Below are positions 61,301-62,146 of a DNA stretch of 64,000 nucleotides, in pieces (within the stretch, counting starts at the first letter, position 1; each line of letters begins with the position of its first letter). This DNA is from Candidatus Accumulibacter sp. ACC003. GTDB taxonomy: Bacteria > Pseudomonadota > Gammaproteobacteria > Burkholderiales > Rhodocyclaceae. The translations under genes were made by a program, and so were the position numbers. Under the pieces are notes generated by a model that had not been told where the DNA came from, did no database searches, and worked only from the letters and a program-made list of their open reading frames with translations. The DNA is taken from NCBI RefSeq assembly GCF_907163085.1, contig NZ_CAJQTX010000003.1:1-64000 (forward strand). The letters run 5' to 3'.

Positions 61301-62146
61301 ATCGACTGGGGCGACGGGCAGGTCGTCGACTATGCCGGTAACGCGCGTCGCCTCGAGCACCGCTATGCCACTGCGGCGGGGACGCTGGAGATCCGGGCAA
61401 TAGCCACCGACGAAGGTGGCAGTTATGCCCTCGAAGCGCTGCCAGTGGCGGTCATCCGACAGCCGTTGCAACTCGCTTCCTTGCCGACCTTCACTTCCTT
61501 TGCTGCCGGCCGCAACGGCGTCGCCGGCACTGCCGGCGCCGGGCAGCAGGCCAGCGGCGTCGAGCGACTGCTGACGTCGTCTGCAGCAGGCATCGCCATA
61601 CCCTCCGCTAGCGTGTTCGGCGTGTCGCCTGGCCTGGCGACCGACTACGCGACGGCGGCGGCGGAAGAGCGCTTTGCCGTGCTGCCACAGATCGACTTTC
61701 GCCCGCGTCCTGCCGGCTTCCGCTTGCCGCTGGGCGATGGGCGCGGCGAGCGCGACGATTGGCGGAAGTCGTTCGTGACCAATATGGCGAAGAAAGCGGA
61801 CAAGCCGAACAAGGACTTGCGAGTGACGCCCGGGCCGTCACGGCCATCGCCAGTGGCACCCGAAGAGCTTCTGGAAAATGCACCGGGGCGCACGCTGGAG
61901 GGTGCACCAGAGCGCCTTCCCGATCGCGCCGAGCCGCTTGAGCCGGATCACACGCCCGCGGCCGCGGCGAGCGCTGCGCAGGAAGCGAACGCGGACGGCC
62001 AGGACGACCCGACGCTGGCGAGCATGATGCTGGTGTTGCCTCTGGTGCCGCTGGAACCGGCATTTTTCAGGAGCGTTCTGGCAAGAAGGGCGTGGCCGGC
62101 GCGAAAGCTGCGGCCGTCAAGGACCAGCGGCAGCGCATCGGGATGA
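25382..62146 (+). CDS. giant LEPR-motif multidomain surface protein (12,254 aa) with hydrolase and protease domains
   Basis: Single uninterrupted frame of 36.8 kb. Order by approximate residue: basic N-terminus with LRFEALEPRILLDG (LEPR at 61-64); 12 double PPC-like modules (75-3300) interrupted by LamG-type domains (1361-1590, 1799-2022) and a lectin-like domain (2444-2667); 17 CARDB-like domains (3310-5537); a PPC and IPT-like unit; an unassigned block (5740-6340); a propeller (6497-6753); SbsA-like Ig; nine putative Ig domains (6973-7837); an RHS/DUF6531-like segment (8037-8293); a dockerin-like pair (8413-8472); Big_2-like units; a YncE-like propeller (9107-9463); an alpha/beta-hydrolase-like domain (S9789); a metzincin site (H10661); eight 109-residue repeats (10978-11849); cadherin- and PKD-like units; and a Pro/Glu-rich tail. 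I see no RTX nonapeptides and no classical signal peptide. Probably an adhesin or matrix protein exported by the upstream cassette (inferred). Confidence 0.9.
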   Translation: MDSKARPEASPPSPRRSNTAPRNPLRTRRGLAWLSGFLAKAFRRPAAEPTMPAERLRFEALEPRILLDGAPSIPVTQIDGSIDVAGETDRYGFTLNETVRVVFDSLTNDASMRWSLAGPRGAVVSDRGFDASDSYERGGDVALELAAGDYTLSVDAVADSTGTYSFRLIDIAQAQELTLGSTVSGQLDPANETDAYRFSVAAGQRFFIDRLSNSGDIYWRLLDPYGRTVVDRTQMGNDLGEVTLPVDGSYTLLIEGRAYTTGSASYSFNVAVVDDPLPQPMALAALVAGRIAQAGQRAIHSFTLAADTRLVFDSLTADYNMLWSLSGPNGTVVADRRFQYSDSYELAGNNGILLRAGDYTLTVDGEGDRVGDYAFRLLDLAAAQAIAVNTTISGTLADAGANGGPPSNEPATETRLYKFSAAVGERFFFDSQGLSGDNCSLRIFDPKGGLIYGPQAFSSDVEVFTAAYDGDYVLALEGRIYNTNSSGYQFKLQRVVDSSAPLLLDSRVDGNLDHAGQRQAYTFTLAAPAPLLFDSLTDDNNFNWSLSGPRGSEVVGRSFVYSDSAEYSGKPLLDLPAGTYTLSVDGNLDKTGAYAFRLLNVATASSVVVYDSDVSGTLAPGGLTRVYKFTASAGDQVEFDRIALSGGSPYWRLLDETGFQVFAPEPFADRASTSLRLGGTYYLLLEGRSWESGDIDYSFKIALQGNAPVAALTGTAITLGATVAGTVAAVGEVDDYVFDVAGPTQLYFDSFAPSNSGEFHWSLLGPRGTEIADRSTYYSESYEFGNGNPVIDVPLAGRYQLRVWASGNTTGNYSFRVLNLADGTTLTPGTPVSASLNPANETDVYRFTANAGDRVFFDRQAFSPAYSGWVSWRLLDPYGRQVWGPANFYDDVDVSTLEFAGVYTLLIEGRVWTSDSIARFDYSFNVQPVVDDPESALSIGDTVDGNIAHTGQQDRYTFALADETLLYFDSLSKANVAWTLRGPDGYLLSRNLQNSDSYELGQSNPLLRLAAGDYTLTLDGVGDSSGAYSFRLVDVAKEAAALIPGTAVSDSLSSARVSDFYRFDVVAGERYYFDRVSYGDYYNTTYRLIDPQGKQVWGGYVWPEDQEMSAFALSGTYYLLVEGRVGNSAPSNAYSFNMHRVVDISASLTLGQAVSGSFSAPGQRASYSFTLSDARRLLFDGLTPNNTNPDIYWTLSGPRGAEISNRRFYGSESHELGATSPLLDLIAGDYTLTLDAQGDQTGDFSFRLLDVAAATAFTSNSVVAGELDPANETDVYTFNASAGTRYYIDRQTLSSGADRLTWRLFDPDGRQLFGPTNLNDVDIFTLEQSGAYTLIVEGRIWQTQYSATIDYSFKLLEISDDVVDIVPGVSYGIDQFSSEGQVGGALNVNGLRYAEVANNGDLDATGSLTLEAWFKVDAYAGTWQALFYKGNGNSNQRTYTLWLNSAGYLHLSTGNNANNYVNTAAGSVVLGQWQHVAVVLDRDSADGVMKIYLDGVEAASGALARTAASSNANPLLIGSNLENYPVFQGAVDDVRLWNGVRSAQQIADNKDRTLLGDEAGLLMYLKADETSGTTLADGSGRGNTGQIVHPWASTPGVVAGRIDFGQQDYYRFTLTESTRLYFDSLTDNNQLRWTLSGPRGTLLADRSFQNSDSQNGLSVVDLVAGDYTLRIDGVGDATGDYGFRLLDLAGAETLPRDTPVTGLLTPANQTDVYQFSANAGERLYFDVTASSGGSPFWRLLDPWGRTLWGPNYMPNDDVQLQTLPFAGVYTLLIEGRRDAGAGSSSYGLRVATVVDQTLAIVPGVASGMAANWLDGQLAGGIELNGFQYLEVANSSSIDLTGSLTLEAWIKLDHATNTWQPIFYKGDASSDWRQRSYAMWLNSDGSLLFGSDTRYSSTAAGLVQAGVWTHVAGTIDRATGSLRIYVNGEQAAGRDDIGSTPSTAYEQPLLLGGGLYESADSNVFAGALDEVRIWNGARSQAQIQAAKDAPLSGAEAGLVLYLKADEGSGETLGDLSGDGNPGLLRALADGIVLGRVEQPGQAVNHSFSLAAPTLLYFDSLTNASTMRWSLAGPNGQLVGNRAFSQSDSHDGSSFFNLAAGDYTLTVDPLDETTGSFAFRLLDLSDAEVLTPGTIVVGGLYPARRTDAYRFEVSVADQRWFFDAIARSGADAYWRLLDPWGATVFGPSAVNNPNSNDVETTLPFVGTYTLLIEGRNHWGGSSSSYTLKVQPANDGASALVLDSDVVGSIANAGQRQAHTFSLSSDKVVYFDSRTDDASLNWSLSGPRGNVVAGRAFNKSDSADLGGSPLLDLIAGDYTLVVDGVGDATGAFAFRLLDLSAASAIALGTDVSGSLQPGNQTDVFSFVAKARDRLAFEMLSESSNSAYWRLLDPYSGLIFGPSNFADAGTLTMPFSGTYYLLLEGRVSESKVFDYSFRIADTALPDTGAHSSQDFDLAGLPWGAASFSNSVPVVLPGGQSGNFLRLLPGSVTGYNTIGFTNAGIGVIPATVTVDFDFRIGKVSNQGDGIGFAWLNADTWGNSGPAPQFGEEVNLAGSFGVGLDPVNNGEVSDNHVSLHFDGSKYAEFAVSGFRLDSGDFQHARVVITAVTGGSRVSVYLTPNGGNELAVVEDYFISGMQAYDGRMAFGARNGGWRADNDLDNIHVAVVAGTAEDLPLRTLGSAPVSGTLSASGEVDRYRFSVAGTTRSYFDSLTNNSNLRWSLSGPRGTLVAGRSFTASDAYQGLSLIDLAAGDYVLSVFGSTGAYSFKLIDMDQGEILTPDTDTSGTLSPGNETDIYRFDALAGERFYFDRVSFSGGYYTDWRLIDPFGRPLWGPTHMYANDVDLTTLPYSGTYYLLLEGRYHEDTASNYTINARRIANSVSTPIVVGDRVDAELSKPGEVDSFSFEIAGGESRRVYFDVLTNTSQLSWTLSGPRGTVVSNRSFAATDGANGRSIMDLAPGSYTLIIDGSGDTTGAYAFRLLDLAAGMQIVPGTPLLDRTLTPGNETDVYWFDALAGERFYFDRVSFSGGYYTDWQLLDPAGNTLWGPTHMYYNDVDVTTLPRSGRYTLLVEGRYHEDAATSTYTINVQPVIDHVTPMTLDSEVAGSIDSVGQRGLHTFTLTEARQVYVDVLTNNTNFSWTLSGPRGVEVSNRSFGATDGVHGLSLLNLLPGDYTLTIDGSGETTGAYALRLLDLAAGQLITPGTPVSSQLNPANSTNIYRFNAAAGDRFYFDRVSFSGAYYTEWRLLDPWGNTVWGPTHFYYNDVDVTTLEFDGLYTLLVEGRYHESGTSNYTLNVSPSPIAQKIIISGLGSEPGPDLQVENLALTPVGGGLTAGGQVLVSWQVSNSGTLPADAPWKDRLLVRNMDRGGELVVNVLVDYSDLGAAAAVPLAVGASRSRQVTVSLPPGNSGAGNLRFEVAADVTNVVAEPGIGELNNGASLTALAASTPYPDLQVDSLAVAPSSGWAAGSSVTVSWRVNNSGSVGVNDAWNDRIRVRNLSTGAILLNTSSRYLPAVDGALAAGAAIERRFTFSWPAGAGGSGQFEFLVSTDDDGELFESNSSDTAETNNAALLVVASAPDLLVERLRVEAPTVSAGDALTVFWDDRNDGLIATPASWHDRLIVRNLSSNETLLDVGLPYNITLIGNGALAAGASVARSYTFQLPEGLRGSGQIEIELRVDENAAGQGSLVEYTAAGGSGESNNSARLAFTAAARPYADVAVSSLRAPASGRGGETISVEWAVLNQGSIASGAQWSDRIVLSADDVIGNADDLTLASVGHYGVLAPGAAYQQSRQLLVPERLDGTFRVAVVVDALGELSEPDTRANNTATATIDLSTPHADLQVEVVAAPASARSGEATPVSWRVRNAGDRPTDVTQWKDSIYLSSDAVLDSGDALLAQILHSGGLAVGESYSGLSNVFLPFGVIGDYRILVKTDAASQVFESIFDANNVTASQAAVLVLAPTLADLAVSEIIVPGAGAPGQTRTVAWTVVNSGSGAARGSWSDRVYLSADGSLGGAQLLATVAHSSELAALASYTNSAEITLPDVADGDYYIVVSSDVGDSVFEGDQEGNNSSVATATLRVVHPDLQPLSVSAPAGALSSEAIIVSWKMGNAGSSDALGAWTDRVYLSRDATLGVDDTLLGELAHSGPLVAGASYDAQLQVKLPLAASGDYFLLVYGDALGQVHEVGAEDNNVGATPFTANLAPYANLVVSAVSADASVPYAPAPEVVVGDPAQITVSWTVGNDGTGVGQTTQWTDTLLVSTDSIVGNGDDRVVASYEHVGALAVGDSYTRSETFLLPAYLQGRYHFFVRSDAANTVFENGLKTDNAGEPARLFDVMRIPNADLVVSQASVPATARSGRAVEVSWQVSNVGIGPTDIPGWNDELVLTSDAAGTQVVAVLGVFTHLGVLAAGDSYSRTQEVTIPNGLSGKYYVRVRSSGPFEFVYTDNNSRVAGPLEVALSDSPDLQVTDIETPATASEGDTIDVRWTVSNQGLARAEGAWTDVVSMRKVGQPNDPGIFLGSFTYDAGGLEAGISYTRTERFRLPARTEGVYQLLVLTNSSRQVYEYGAAAANNSAADDQVLQVALLPRSDLQVANVVAPARASAGATVSLRFSIINQGSVPTTTPRWQDRVYLSLDNKLSGDDLLIGSYDNGAALNPGEQYATESGSVQIPIRFRGDVFLIVQADGSGSVDEYPNDANNIAAVPLFVEPYPLADLVAGGVVAPAQAVEGANIEVRYSVANRGSGTTAGENWTDTIWLSRDKTRPNASGNSAILLGALQHQGALAVGGSYDVVTQVALPAHVVSGTYYITVWSDSYDVILEDTLASNLNPDDINELDNNNYKARAIDVIGGFAPPPPDLRISALAASPQASTGAPLNVTWSVVNAGAGEAAGSWNDVFWLSDQPTLNAPGARQWYLGAVTHDGGAAPGASYTQSSSFALNPAAAGQYLIAYTDYNVYKGKPYDVVETDEENNTRVQDSSVVPAPADLQVLTIAAPGENFSGEKTTISWTVKNFGGALWEGTRYWLDSVYLSPDPVFLPERASNLGSFVHSNAAGLAAGASYTESAEVTLPRGIGGNFYIYVITDANRYDPRYPAGEADAGDNAYFRDGYYPTSAYEGVGGQDNNRGVGSIAVTYREPDLKVTALLVPVGGGQSGSTLTVNYTVTNIGNRDTRENGWWDRLFLSRDDSLDTFDLQVAEARHYGILNAGDSYTGTATVSLPDGIAGAFSLLAFTDSEADSRLAWWNSNIVPEYRGVGIDANSDAVPEFRGEGNNITVASLLVTAAPLADLQVTAVSAPNHITVGNEFTVTYTVGNLGGADTLPEQKSWDDLIYLSRDALLDLDSDRYLLTVEHVDGLKKGDSYTVSKTLRAPLDISGAYYVFVVADPARGSSRGKVFEGGFERNNATPSSPPSIFELPPPADVQVDAIIFSGSGSAGETLHVEWTVANHSSNATSAAWSDAVYLSDDNLWDIGDRLLGKVAHSGVLAENDSYTAILDALVPPIRIGQYRLIVRPDIYNEVFEGPYRAAGEANNFSTSANVLSVAVDELHLGVALSTTLSTGQSRVYKLTIGAGETLRLSLSAADHDAANEIFVRYGDVPDGFNYDATYENPLQANQTAVIPFSKPGDYYVLIRGHSEPKANAQVKLLAEVVPFAITGVQVDQGGDSRWVTIDVRGAKFADNAILKLVRPGVAEYEPVKWDVIDSTWIRATFDFRDAPLGLYDLKVINPNGAQAVVAYRFLIERALETDVTIGLGGPRVLAAGETGTYGVALQSLTNVDTPYVRFSFGVPEMGANSYVYDLPFLKYYNNLRGQPESGADLGDVPWASLDSATNTNGQILSSGYAYDVIAGGYVGATFNVQTYPLLKALATLNWEALRLGLYEMYPDLEPIQALAGGPQSLITVLPEFWDLWLLAGSEEGLPDKCVIPFIPYRFNVVGAATAMTRDEFVADQTAEALKLRAAILADADLSAQIADTRSDETSLAEKRAAIALRVLAADATTWSQAYLAALEQVGILRPVDQAPPIRQDIKVMSLVSTLASGVLVGPAGAQIRTTGDLADFFAKIKEWYGDVPGSKALIDHFEPRESDCLEGVIPVPALPVFDDYDLGLSHPTYFQTFNIFVPYVGFSKDGASAATIALPDYASVAASNELTALDFSRLYEQAIGDSQLASIAGPQGYGVDQFVPVGQALPYTIKFENPSAAATSVTEIRVVSELDPALDPSTFRLGDIKLADLTVHIPTGRALFQGDFDLRNSKGFILRVSAGIDPSTNTASWVFQAIDPDTGEVLVDATRGLLLPNAADGRGVGQLGYSVQARDGLASGTQIKAKAVVRFNAIAPQETQQLLQTLDSAAPLTTLTATPVQSGGADYEVRWSAVDEDGGSGVAHVTVYVASDGGDFRIWKRQSTDTFDIYAGVAGHRYEFLALATDLAGNRERPPGGVQAPDDGSGAQLGGLPSFGQSSQDLPPPPAPVLPPTNPLFVAAQQQIPAATPLARLPVFTATIRPFTAQSWATDFVESHAAIGPLAIVEMPDGSAIVSGGPNRGWLYRIAHDGGRALQPFVELDEPIFDLALDDQGQLWATTGGGALLRLAADSGEILARFGTGITQALAIKPSTGEIYVSSGDGVEIFDPSSGKFRHFSDRRVDDLAFAADETLWATSWPARGDVVSFDQRGRATVMVRLDGEVDSLAFGQAGTRLAGLLFVSSNATHGEVGSALTMIDLATLRSVEIARGGSRGEAVVATRDGRVLLGQSQQVDVISPIVAPQVIASNPPNRAVVLLPLSELTITFDQDMFAGPASASVLNPLNYQVVRQNGGLATISGVSYDAAARTVTLAVSDLEADLYDLRVLGSVGSSAGMALGSAFISSFVAAQDFSSVIRLDFDRVRLDRGSGIVSYDVTVSNEADYDLLLPASLVIDPARYFQGRPLGGIAPQGAGSLWYIDLSGKLPNGKLQAGASLATFSVSISNGAAQQIGVGHGIYAVPYANQRPSFTSTPPSVAAVGQAYSYQALAVDPDGSALAYLLLDGPSGLQLDSHSGVVSWLPMVLAPASASLLLRVYDTRGGFDTQAFVIDVAGANRPPVVSELPSEIEGQEGQSLLVGLSAQDPDEDFLQYFANNLPPGAVFDPELKALVWTPDYQSAGTYNNIELVVSDGKTSVTRSFTLLVKPDNAPPEVKPLAERTIREGDSLRLQLQASDVDGQKLHFFANILPVGAYLDPNTGVFEWTSVFTQAGDYLLKLGASDGGKSTETELRVHVLNVNAAPRFDELGSWISFEGQALSFRAFAFDPDNPGFVPQDRQSSGTLTIQEGSDASVSYVVSGLPAGARFDPLTAMFNWTPDFSQAGDYRLRFTATDDGDGGGAPLTSEIVVPISIRNANRAPEVAEIVPQSVQRDSVFELPVSASDADGNALTLAVSGLPAFASFVDKGDGSGKFIFAPHSGDRGDYEIALTATDDDGGGGARLAQSFTRRFILSALSASEAPLLAPLGDKLALVGQRLSFTIDASDLDQDSLSFAMLNAPAGMSITPLPTYGRALVEWTPTTASLGQSFDVRFEVSDNGNNGATAPNKASQVVRVKVRNSNSAPVLAPVGNLTLLEGQAFSRQLAAFDADGDALSYAVANLPAGARFDTVNGVLSWTPHLFSAGDYPDVRFSVSDGSAASSETVGLSVQNSNQAPIVVALLPQSGREGVQLQFQLVVGDVDGDPVVFSALTPLPAGSRFDARSGEFRWTPSYEQAGDYSFSFSARDPQGASSETTVSVAIANVNRAPQLIVANHAALLGRPLRFQIVGQDADQGSQLSYSASGLPEGATLDAVTGLLQWTPGAGQAGDYLIMAQVSDGLASTTLPLLLRAALTPPTPSVIIENTPSFPVIPGQQVLVHVIAESFGAIAGLRLFADDVELPLDADGRALLTTSAVGKIALRAEAADVDGFVGSSTSLIRVRDPLDKRAPTPAFASQLAFARIAATSALIGSTGDDNVDTWTLEIARYGDEHFSLLANGDSAVDGAAFLQLDPSGLANGFYSLRLRVVDLGGRRGEASITIEVDSASKQPQLLRSETDFVLTVGGHDLSFARHYDSLARSIPGSFGEGWRLAFRDVDLQTDASLTGRETAGVLGTFADGQRVFVTLPDGRRMAFSFAPQKHSIPGQTWYLPAFVGDASGWSLEAPATLLQRAGSSYFELLSGRGYNPANATGTDYVLVAPDGTRYSIGDGEVREIAFNDGVRLLLSDSGIVASNGQRVQFSLNADGFIERVVADDGRQFLYDYDASGRLLAVRDLEAARSQRYGYEEGALGRLAMLASAGGGSVFTYGDMGGSGVVEQAITADLGSSIGYLAAPVAGNLAAGEKARFAFTLRDSELASTASGSVYLGLVVEGSGGLLPLLPVLPGLAPVASSVQGQRAFALYKLDRAGLKLIDVGAASAGSYQLSLFVAGDANRDGKADGSDAQLIAAAAGLHSGDVGYALALDADGNGVIDSLDLQLLMQNTGFTPNRAPLVVAGTVSTHADLDVSAPVASFVSDPEGDRSFFSIVGANHGAARLSGDGRSVIFAPEMGFVGTADFTIRADDGFGQTIQSIAVMISNAALTRIDFAERVLRLDVGEARRISLVGDFADQSGVELPLSYVTLSSSKASSGTITSGGRISAVGKGSGVLVAERGDLRAATSFTVGTPTETVAAYVFGMGINVYPGAVALVENGGQRQIVASLAGQVDLTPASSGTLYFVGNDRVLSVSADGLITGKAAGSSTVTVINGGGEFVLSAMVEAPISGPAVLGSLGGIVEGGDGSIVAVAAGALTGNTPVSIVALAPAMLPLSMPEEMLMAGAFRLEVGDGKLATPVQLAIPTSGLAAGTKVVFMRYAEVPTPEGTLLPVWLQEETGIVGADGMARTSSPPYAGVAISGVYIAGVASDATFGQIRGRTYGTFPSGINDGGSSFAMLSSLGGGAAIGAAFSLTTGFIMTALFGARELQIISVPAQGLPQRTTVGVEVAPGKVSDYSIQVVNPYEPNTSAASEPFISEARLVFRPADANAFAPFVEITGDRFTYDNPPAPATAKDGSVITDLIVIFEAPDGSHYEVHPDASSSPTQVFVQVPQSVAIGTAKVYVKRPQVLSNNGAWDKLVGKESNRVQLSYDARYVFGGLSGNQLLVIDSQTKYLAARIPIGGDYPAPRSVAISADNTRAYATLRFESAVAVVDTVALQQLDADGNLANGVSTIELLPGARPFWIAVSKNGNKAYVSDEVAGRIYVLDIDPSSGSYHKLVQTLDVAPAPSGLRGMAINASGTRLFVAAPEKTLFGGSGSGDGRVFVVDVEEGSETYGEVVEVLLAGGEPYGVSATNDANVMLYTNRLSDSRGVVIVKGDVGSYTQTAVAMHLGPATDYFDVNNAISVVLSKDGEYAFVSGFNVFIQDNPSHDPNYDPFHPAGGNVGIIRGPLGATPTLVAATRPVPMSWPDNLVLSPDGDTLYSAYRGQRVVMGFDVQAMITAVNNPDFAGQLDRKPIDDLAPSINVRSNFKIIEPGSYFTDPVFGVPAGEEFTGPIGVGGQANGLVAQGGASLELLAPGKTTSELLPTFSWLVKGFENAKSRLYVSTYRGSEGLFPSDLGKPDQNADRIFASELLDASSIDQQGSAIFIKALTEKLKLTAGQQYFWGVEVVSPAGTVVARDWRVFKTEAFRDASKPFSSVTLLTHGFQLSPTAPTNVAESIAPFIEMAEDIARAGGEGVAALYQKTSGRWLVFYNGATFATNVDLETVLASPAMAGKPVVLVSDWFNESDFPTNGFSEAAADALYSALARLNFDVGDNKLFGSPLHLIGHSRGTVVNSEIAQRFGIYAKDVRLTMTSLDVHDFNQPSLDIPVGEYIQLFGGVLGVLGLGGLGALTQLWGMLPTNEIIPTGNFLDPDVQRWSNIDFAEHYFQILASPTALPLGSGIVSTPNGRFVPNFDVSINLNGRAGFTVDDGLATLTALNDGSLRPGGPHSRVWRWYGATTDLSAVNFDKAGEPVYRRLADRDAIEFQGVSIPWYNAQSFALGSGPSEGIGTGWALSPQGGVPFAGTPSTIRIPVSFDNSETINSSGLPVPSVFNGDFEEGALNRSWLLQYSAGGLATNLTGDLPGWSFHGGKFAAIYAPGDRLVTLGNGQHAALLDDDNSWIQHNRMVVPDWAEYLSFDVQVLDAGDSETLRVSGYLPDSDSWIFLGAVAVDSENSGFVNRLLEVPVEFRGAERMLKFSLSAGGSADAEILLDHVQFSRGLITDSTTDESDRGVFFTDTAGGFDSQWVELTNGFKESFTVTVTTDPNDFLVLVDGGFEKALNDNLAHAPIYENLLLNPGDSLHLDLKARFGDKFVKTYADADLPIEKTALYFTITLGNGTVRDEVVDLFYLPDFADGDAGDGVWTMMDTLDGKTRTLSFDNAAQVDVKPLLNQSGRFSVEVVGDIAQGIKYQSANPSPIDDFAEYQIEEGGRNLGKITVKARAVEKQTVGVSLSTLRTMVQAIRSEYEQWLADPTTPVHDANGFATGNYGTFVNLFSPVISDAEWADVLTGFHNVFGKDPNALGPVYPASIYLPSIEQDEFAYAENGLNPIVMINRAWLNVTDDESRSFAGLDFAYTSFENDLTEAGGGVNSFGGKVLRDDISIPAKRFLLSQVVNPLRTGAMAGGKPMTLVVDGILRAYVDVGDTRQDVGESFGWVVGHELAHNLGLFDEYIYNPFESVPRNGGDNFMSTANTVTVADRQREALHLAMDNPETTVSLAGTNALATWYLDLDALDASNRPGRTAKVLAPGVGDGAAEADPLTALLAFVGMQGAMTAAVTSQSLLFNGEVHTGIVNGGFDVADVTATDFGWMAVGQAGVAKGQGALGEDPRLASRLAQSFAVPENAQLLRFELLGADFVANDDGPSDAFEVALLDTAGNAVAGTIPVSNSDALFNVQAGGKVFAAASVSATGLLDRNGGTLALAQPLTVSIDLSGIAAGTVLTLYFDLLGFSGAASRLRIDNVSIISTADSGNLPPLASSSAISASEEGAAVALGLSAPTDVDSPLLSIVVGALPTIGEVQYADGSAVGVNDTLSSAQLLGLKYLPPAEYNGRDAVGRFSYRVSDGVSTVSGETAITLTAVDDAPVASSSAIVASEEGSTVALGLSAPTDADSASLRIVVTAVPMIGEVQYADGSAVAVDDSPSSSQLLGLKYRPPAEYNGSDAVGAFAYSVSDGSNTANGVTTIVVRPVNDAPVASRSAITAVEGSAAVALGLSAPSDVDSPLLSIVVSALPTLGVVQYADGSAVGASDSLSSAQLLGLKYLPPAVSDGSDAVSSFSYSVSDGSRSVTGQTTITVIPSNYAPVASSSAIIASEEGSTVALGLSAPSDVDSPLLSIVVSGLPTLGVVQYADGSAVAVNDSLSSAQLIGLQYLPPAEYNGSDVVGRFSYRVSDGQRTATGETMIVVTPVNDAPVASSSAISASEEGAAVALGLSAPSDVDSPLLSIVVSGLPTLGVVQYADGSAVAVNDSLSSAQLIGLQYLPPAEYNGSDVVGRFSYRVSDGQRTATGETMIVVTPVNDAPVASSSAISASEEGAAVALGLSAPSDVDSPLLSIVVSGLPTLGVVQYADGSAVAVNDSLSSAQLIGLQYLPPAEYNGSDVVGRFSYRVSDGQRTATGETMIVVTPVNDAPVASSSAISASEEGAAVALGLSAPSDVDSPLLSILVSGLPAIGAIQYADGSAVAVNDSLSSAQLIGLQYLPPAEYNGSDVVGRFSYRVSDGQRTATGETTIVVTPVNDAPVASSSAISASEEGAAVALGLSAPSDVDSPLLSIVVSGLPAIGAIQYADGSAVAVNDSLSSAQLVGLQYLPPAEYNGSDVFGRFSYRVSDGQRTATGETTIIVTPVNDAPVAVPDSGRVDARSSLLIDVLANDTDAENQALTLVSAAGAVHGSVTIENGKLRYTPLANYFGADRFSYVLADSGGASASGVVEVLVTGQRAPSLSIGGLPSTYVGESYTLLLSSGDAADGGIRNWRIDWGDGQVVDYAGNARRLEHRYATAAGTLEIRAIATDEGGSYALEALPVAVIRQPLQLASLPTFTSFAAGRNGVAGTAGAGQQASGVERLLTSSAAGIAIPSASVFGVSPGLATDYATAAAEERFAVLPQIDFRPRPAGFRLPLGDGRGERDDWRKSFVTNMAKKADKPNKDLRVTPGPSRPSPVAPEELLENAPGRTLEGAPERLPDRAEPLEPDHTPAAAASAAQEANADGQDDPTLASMMLVLPLVPLEPAFFRSVLARRAWPARKLRPSRTSGSASG
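25562..25588 (+). other. LEPR motif (LEPRILLDG) in the giant protein
   Basis: Residues 61-69. The same arrangement LRFExLEPRxLL lies at residues 52-63 of the second giant protein at 62857. The motif resembles the LEPR-XLL element known from N-termini of very large repeat proteins. Both copies follow a basic, moderately hydrophobic lead that lacks a Sec signal peptide. Confidence 0.85.
25600..35280 (+). repeat. 12 double PPC-like modules (about 200 residues each)
   Basis: Each double unit pairs an A module (YxFTL, DSLTNN, WSLSGPRG, LxAGDYTLTVDGxGDxTG, FRLLDL) with a B module (NETDVYRFxAxAGxRFYFDR, WRLLDPxGR, YTLLxEGR). I count 12 LEGR/IEGR/VEGR ends. Two LamG-type domains are inserted after units 6 and 7 and a lectin-like domain after unit 9. 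The folds resemble bacterial pre-peptidase C-terminal (PPC) beta-sandwiches. The last three units are the most alike, suggesting recent duplication. Confidence 0.8.
35310..41990 (+). repeat. 17 CARDB-like domains
   Basis: Each unit is about 115-140 residues and opens with a PDLQV/ADLxV strand, followed by WxVxNxG, an aromatic/DRVYLS segment, LAVGxSY, and GxYxLxVxxDxxxxVxExxExNN. The pattern matches CARDB adhesion-type beta-sandwich domains. The copies are diverged, unlike the repeats at 58313-60928. Confidence 0.8.
46300..48890 (+). repeat. nine putative Ig (He_PIG-type) domains
   Basis: Units of about 90-105 residues open with N-x-[AP]-P and carry EGQxLxFxLxAxDxDGDxLxY, LPxGARFDxxTGxFxWTPxxxQAGDYxxxFxVSDG. 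This is the putative Ig/cadherin-like calcium-binding type common in large bacterial adhesins. Confidence 0.8.
54350..55260 (+). other. alpha/beta-hydrolase-like domain inside the giant protein
   Basis: Residues about 9657-9960. VTLLTHGFQ fits the oxyanion strand and LHLIGHSRGTVV is a lipase/esterase nucleophile elbow with S9789 (codon 54746-54748). Asp candidates are in SLDVHDF and His candidates in FAEHYF and PHSRVW. Whether a complete triad folds cannot be judged from sequence alone. Confidence 0.65.
56720..57600 (+). other. metzincin-like metalloprotease domain inside the giant protein
   Basis: Residues about 10447-10740. GHELAHNLGLFDEY gives H10661, E10662, H10665 and a third ligand D10671 in HExxHxxGxxD form. 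NFMSTAN (M10690), 19 residues later, fits a Met-turn. Asp as third ligand is known in some metzincins such as snapalysin. The domain precedes the 109-residue repeats. Confidence 0.7.
58313..60928 (+). repeat. eight tandem 327-bp (109-aa) cadherin-like repeats
   Basis: Unit starts fall at 58313, 58640, 58967, 59294, 59621, 59948, 60275 and 60602, exactly 327 bp apart with no indel. Each encodes ASSSAI..SEEG..VALGLSAP, QYADGSAV, YLPPAEYNGSD and FSYRVSDG. Units 4-8 are nearly identical at the nucleotide level; units 5 and 6 differ at only a few bases. A diverged cadherin-like unit follows at 60929. Confidence 0.95.

Noticed and set aside
25382-62146. Type I secretion (RTX) cargo
   Set aside because: No GGxGxDxUx nonapeptide arrays are visible in the C-terminal part, and no ABC exporter gene is present in the window.
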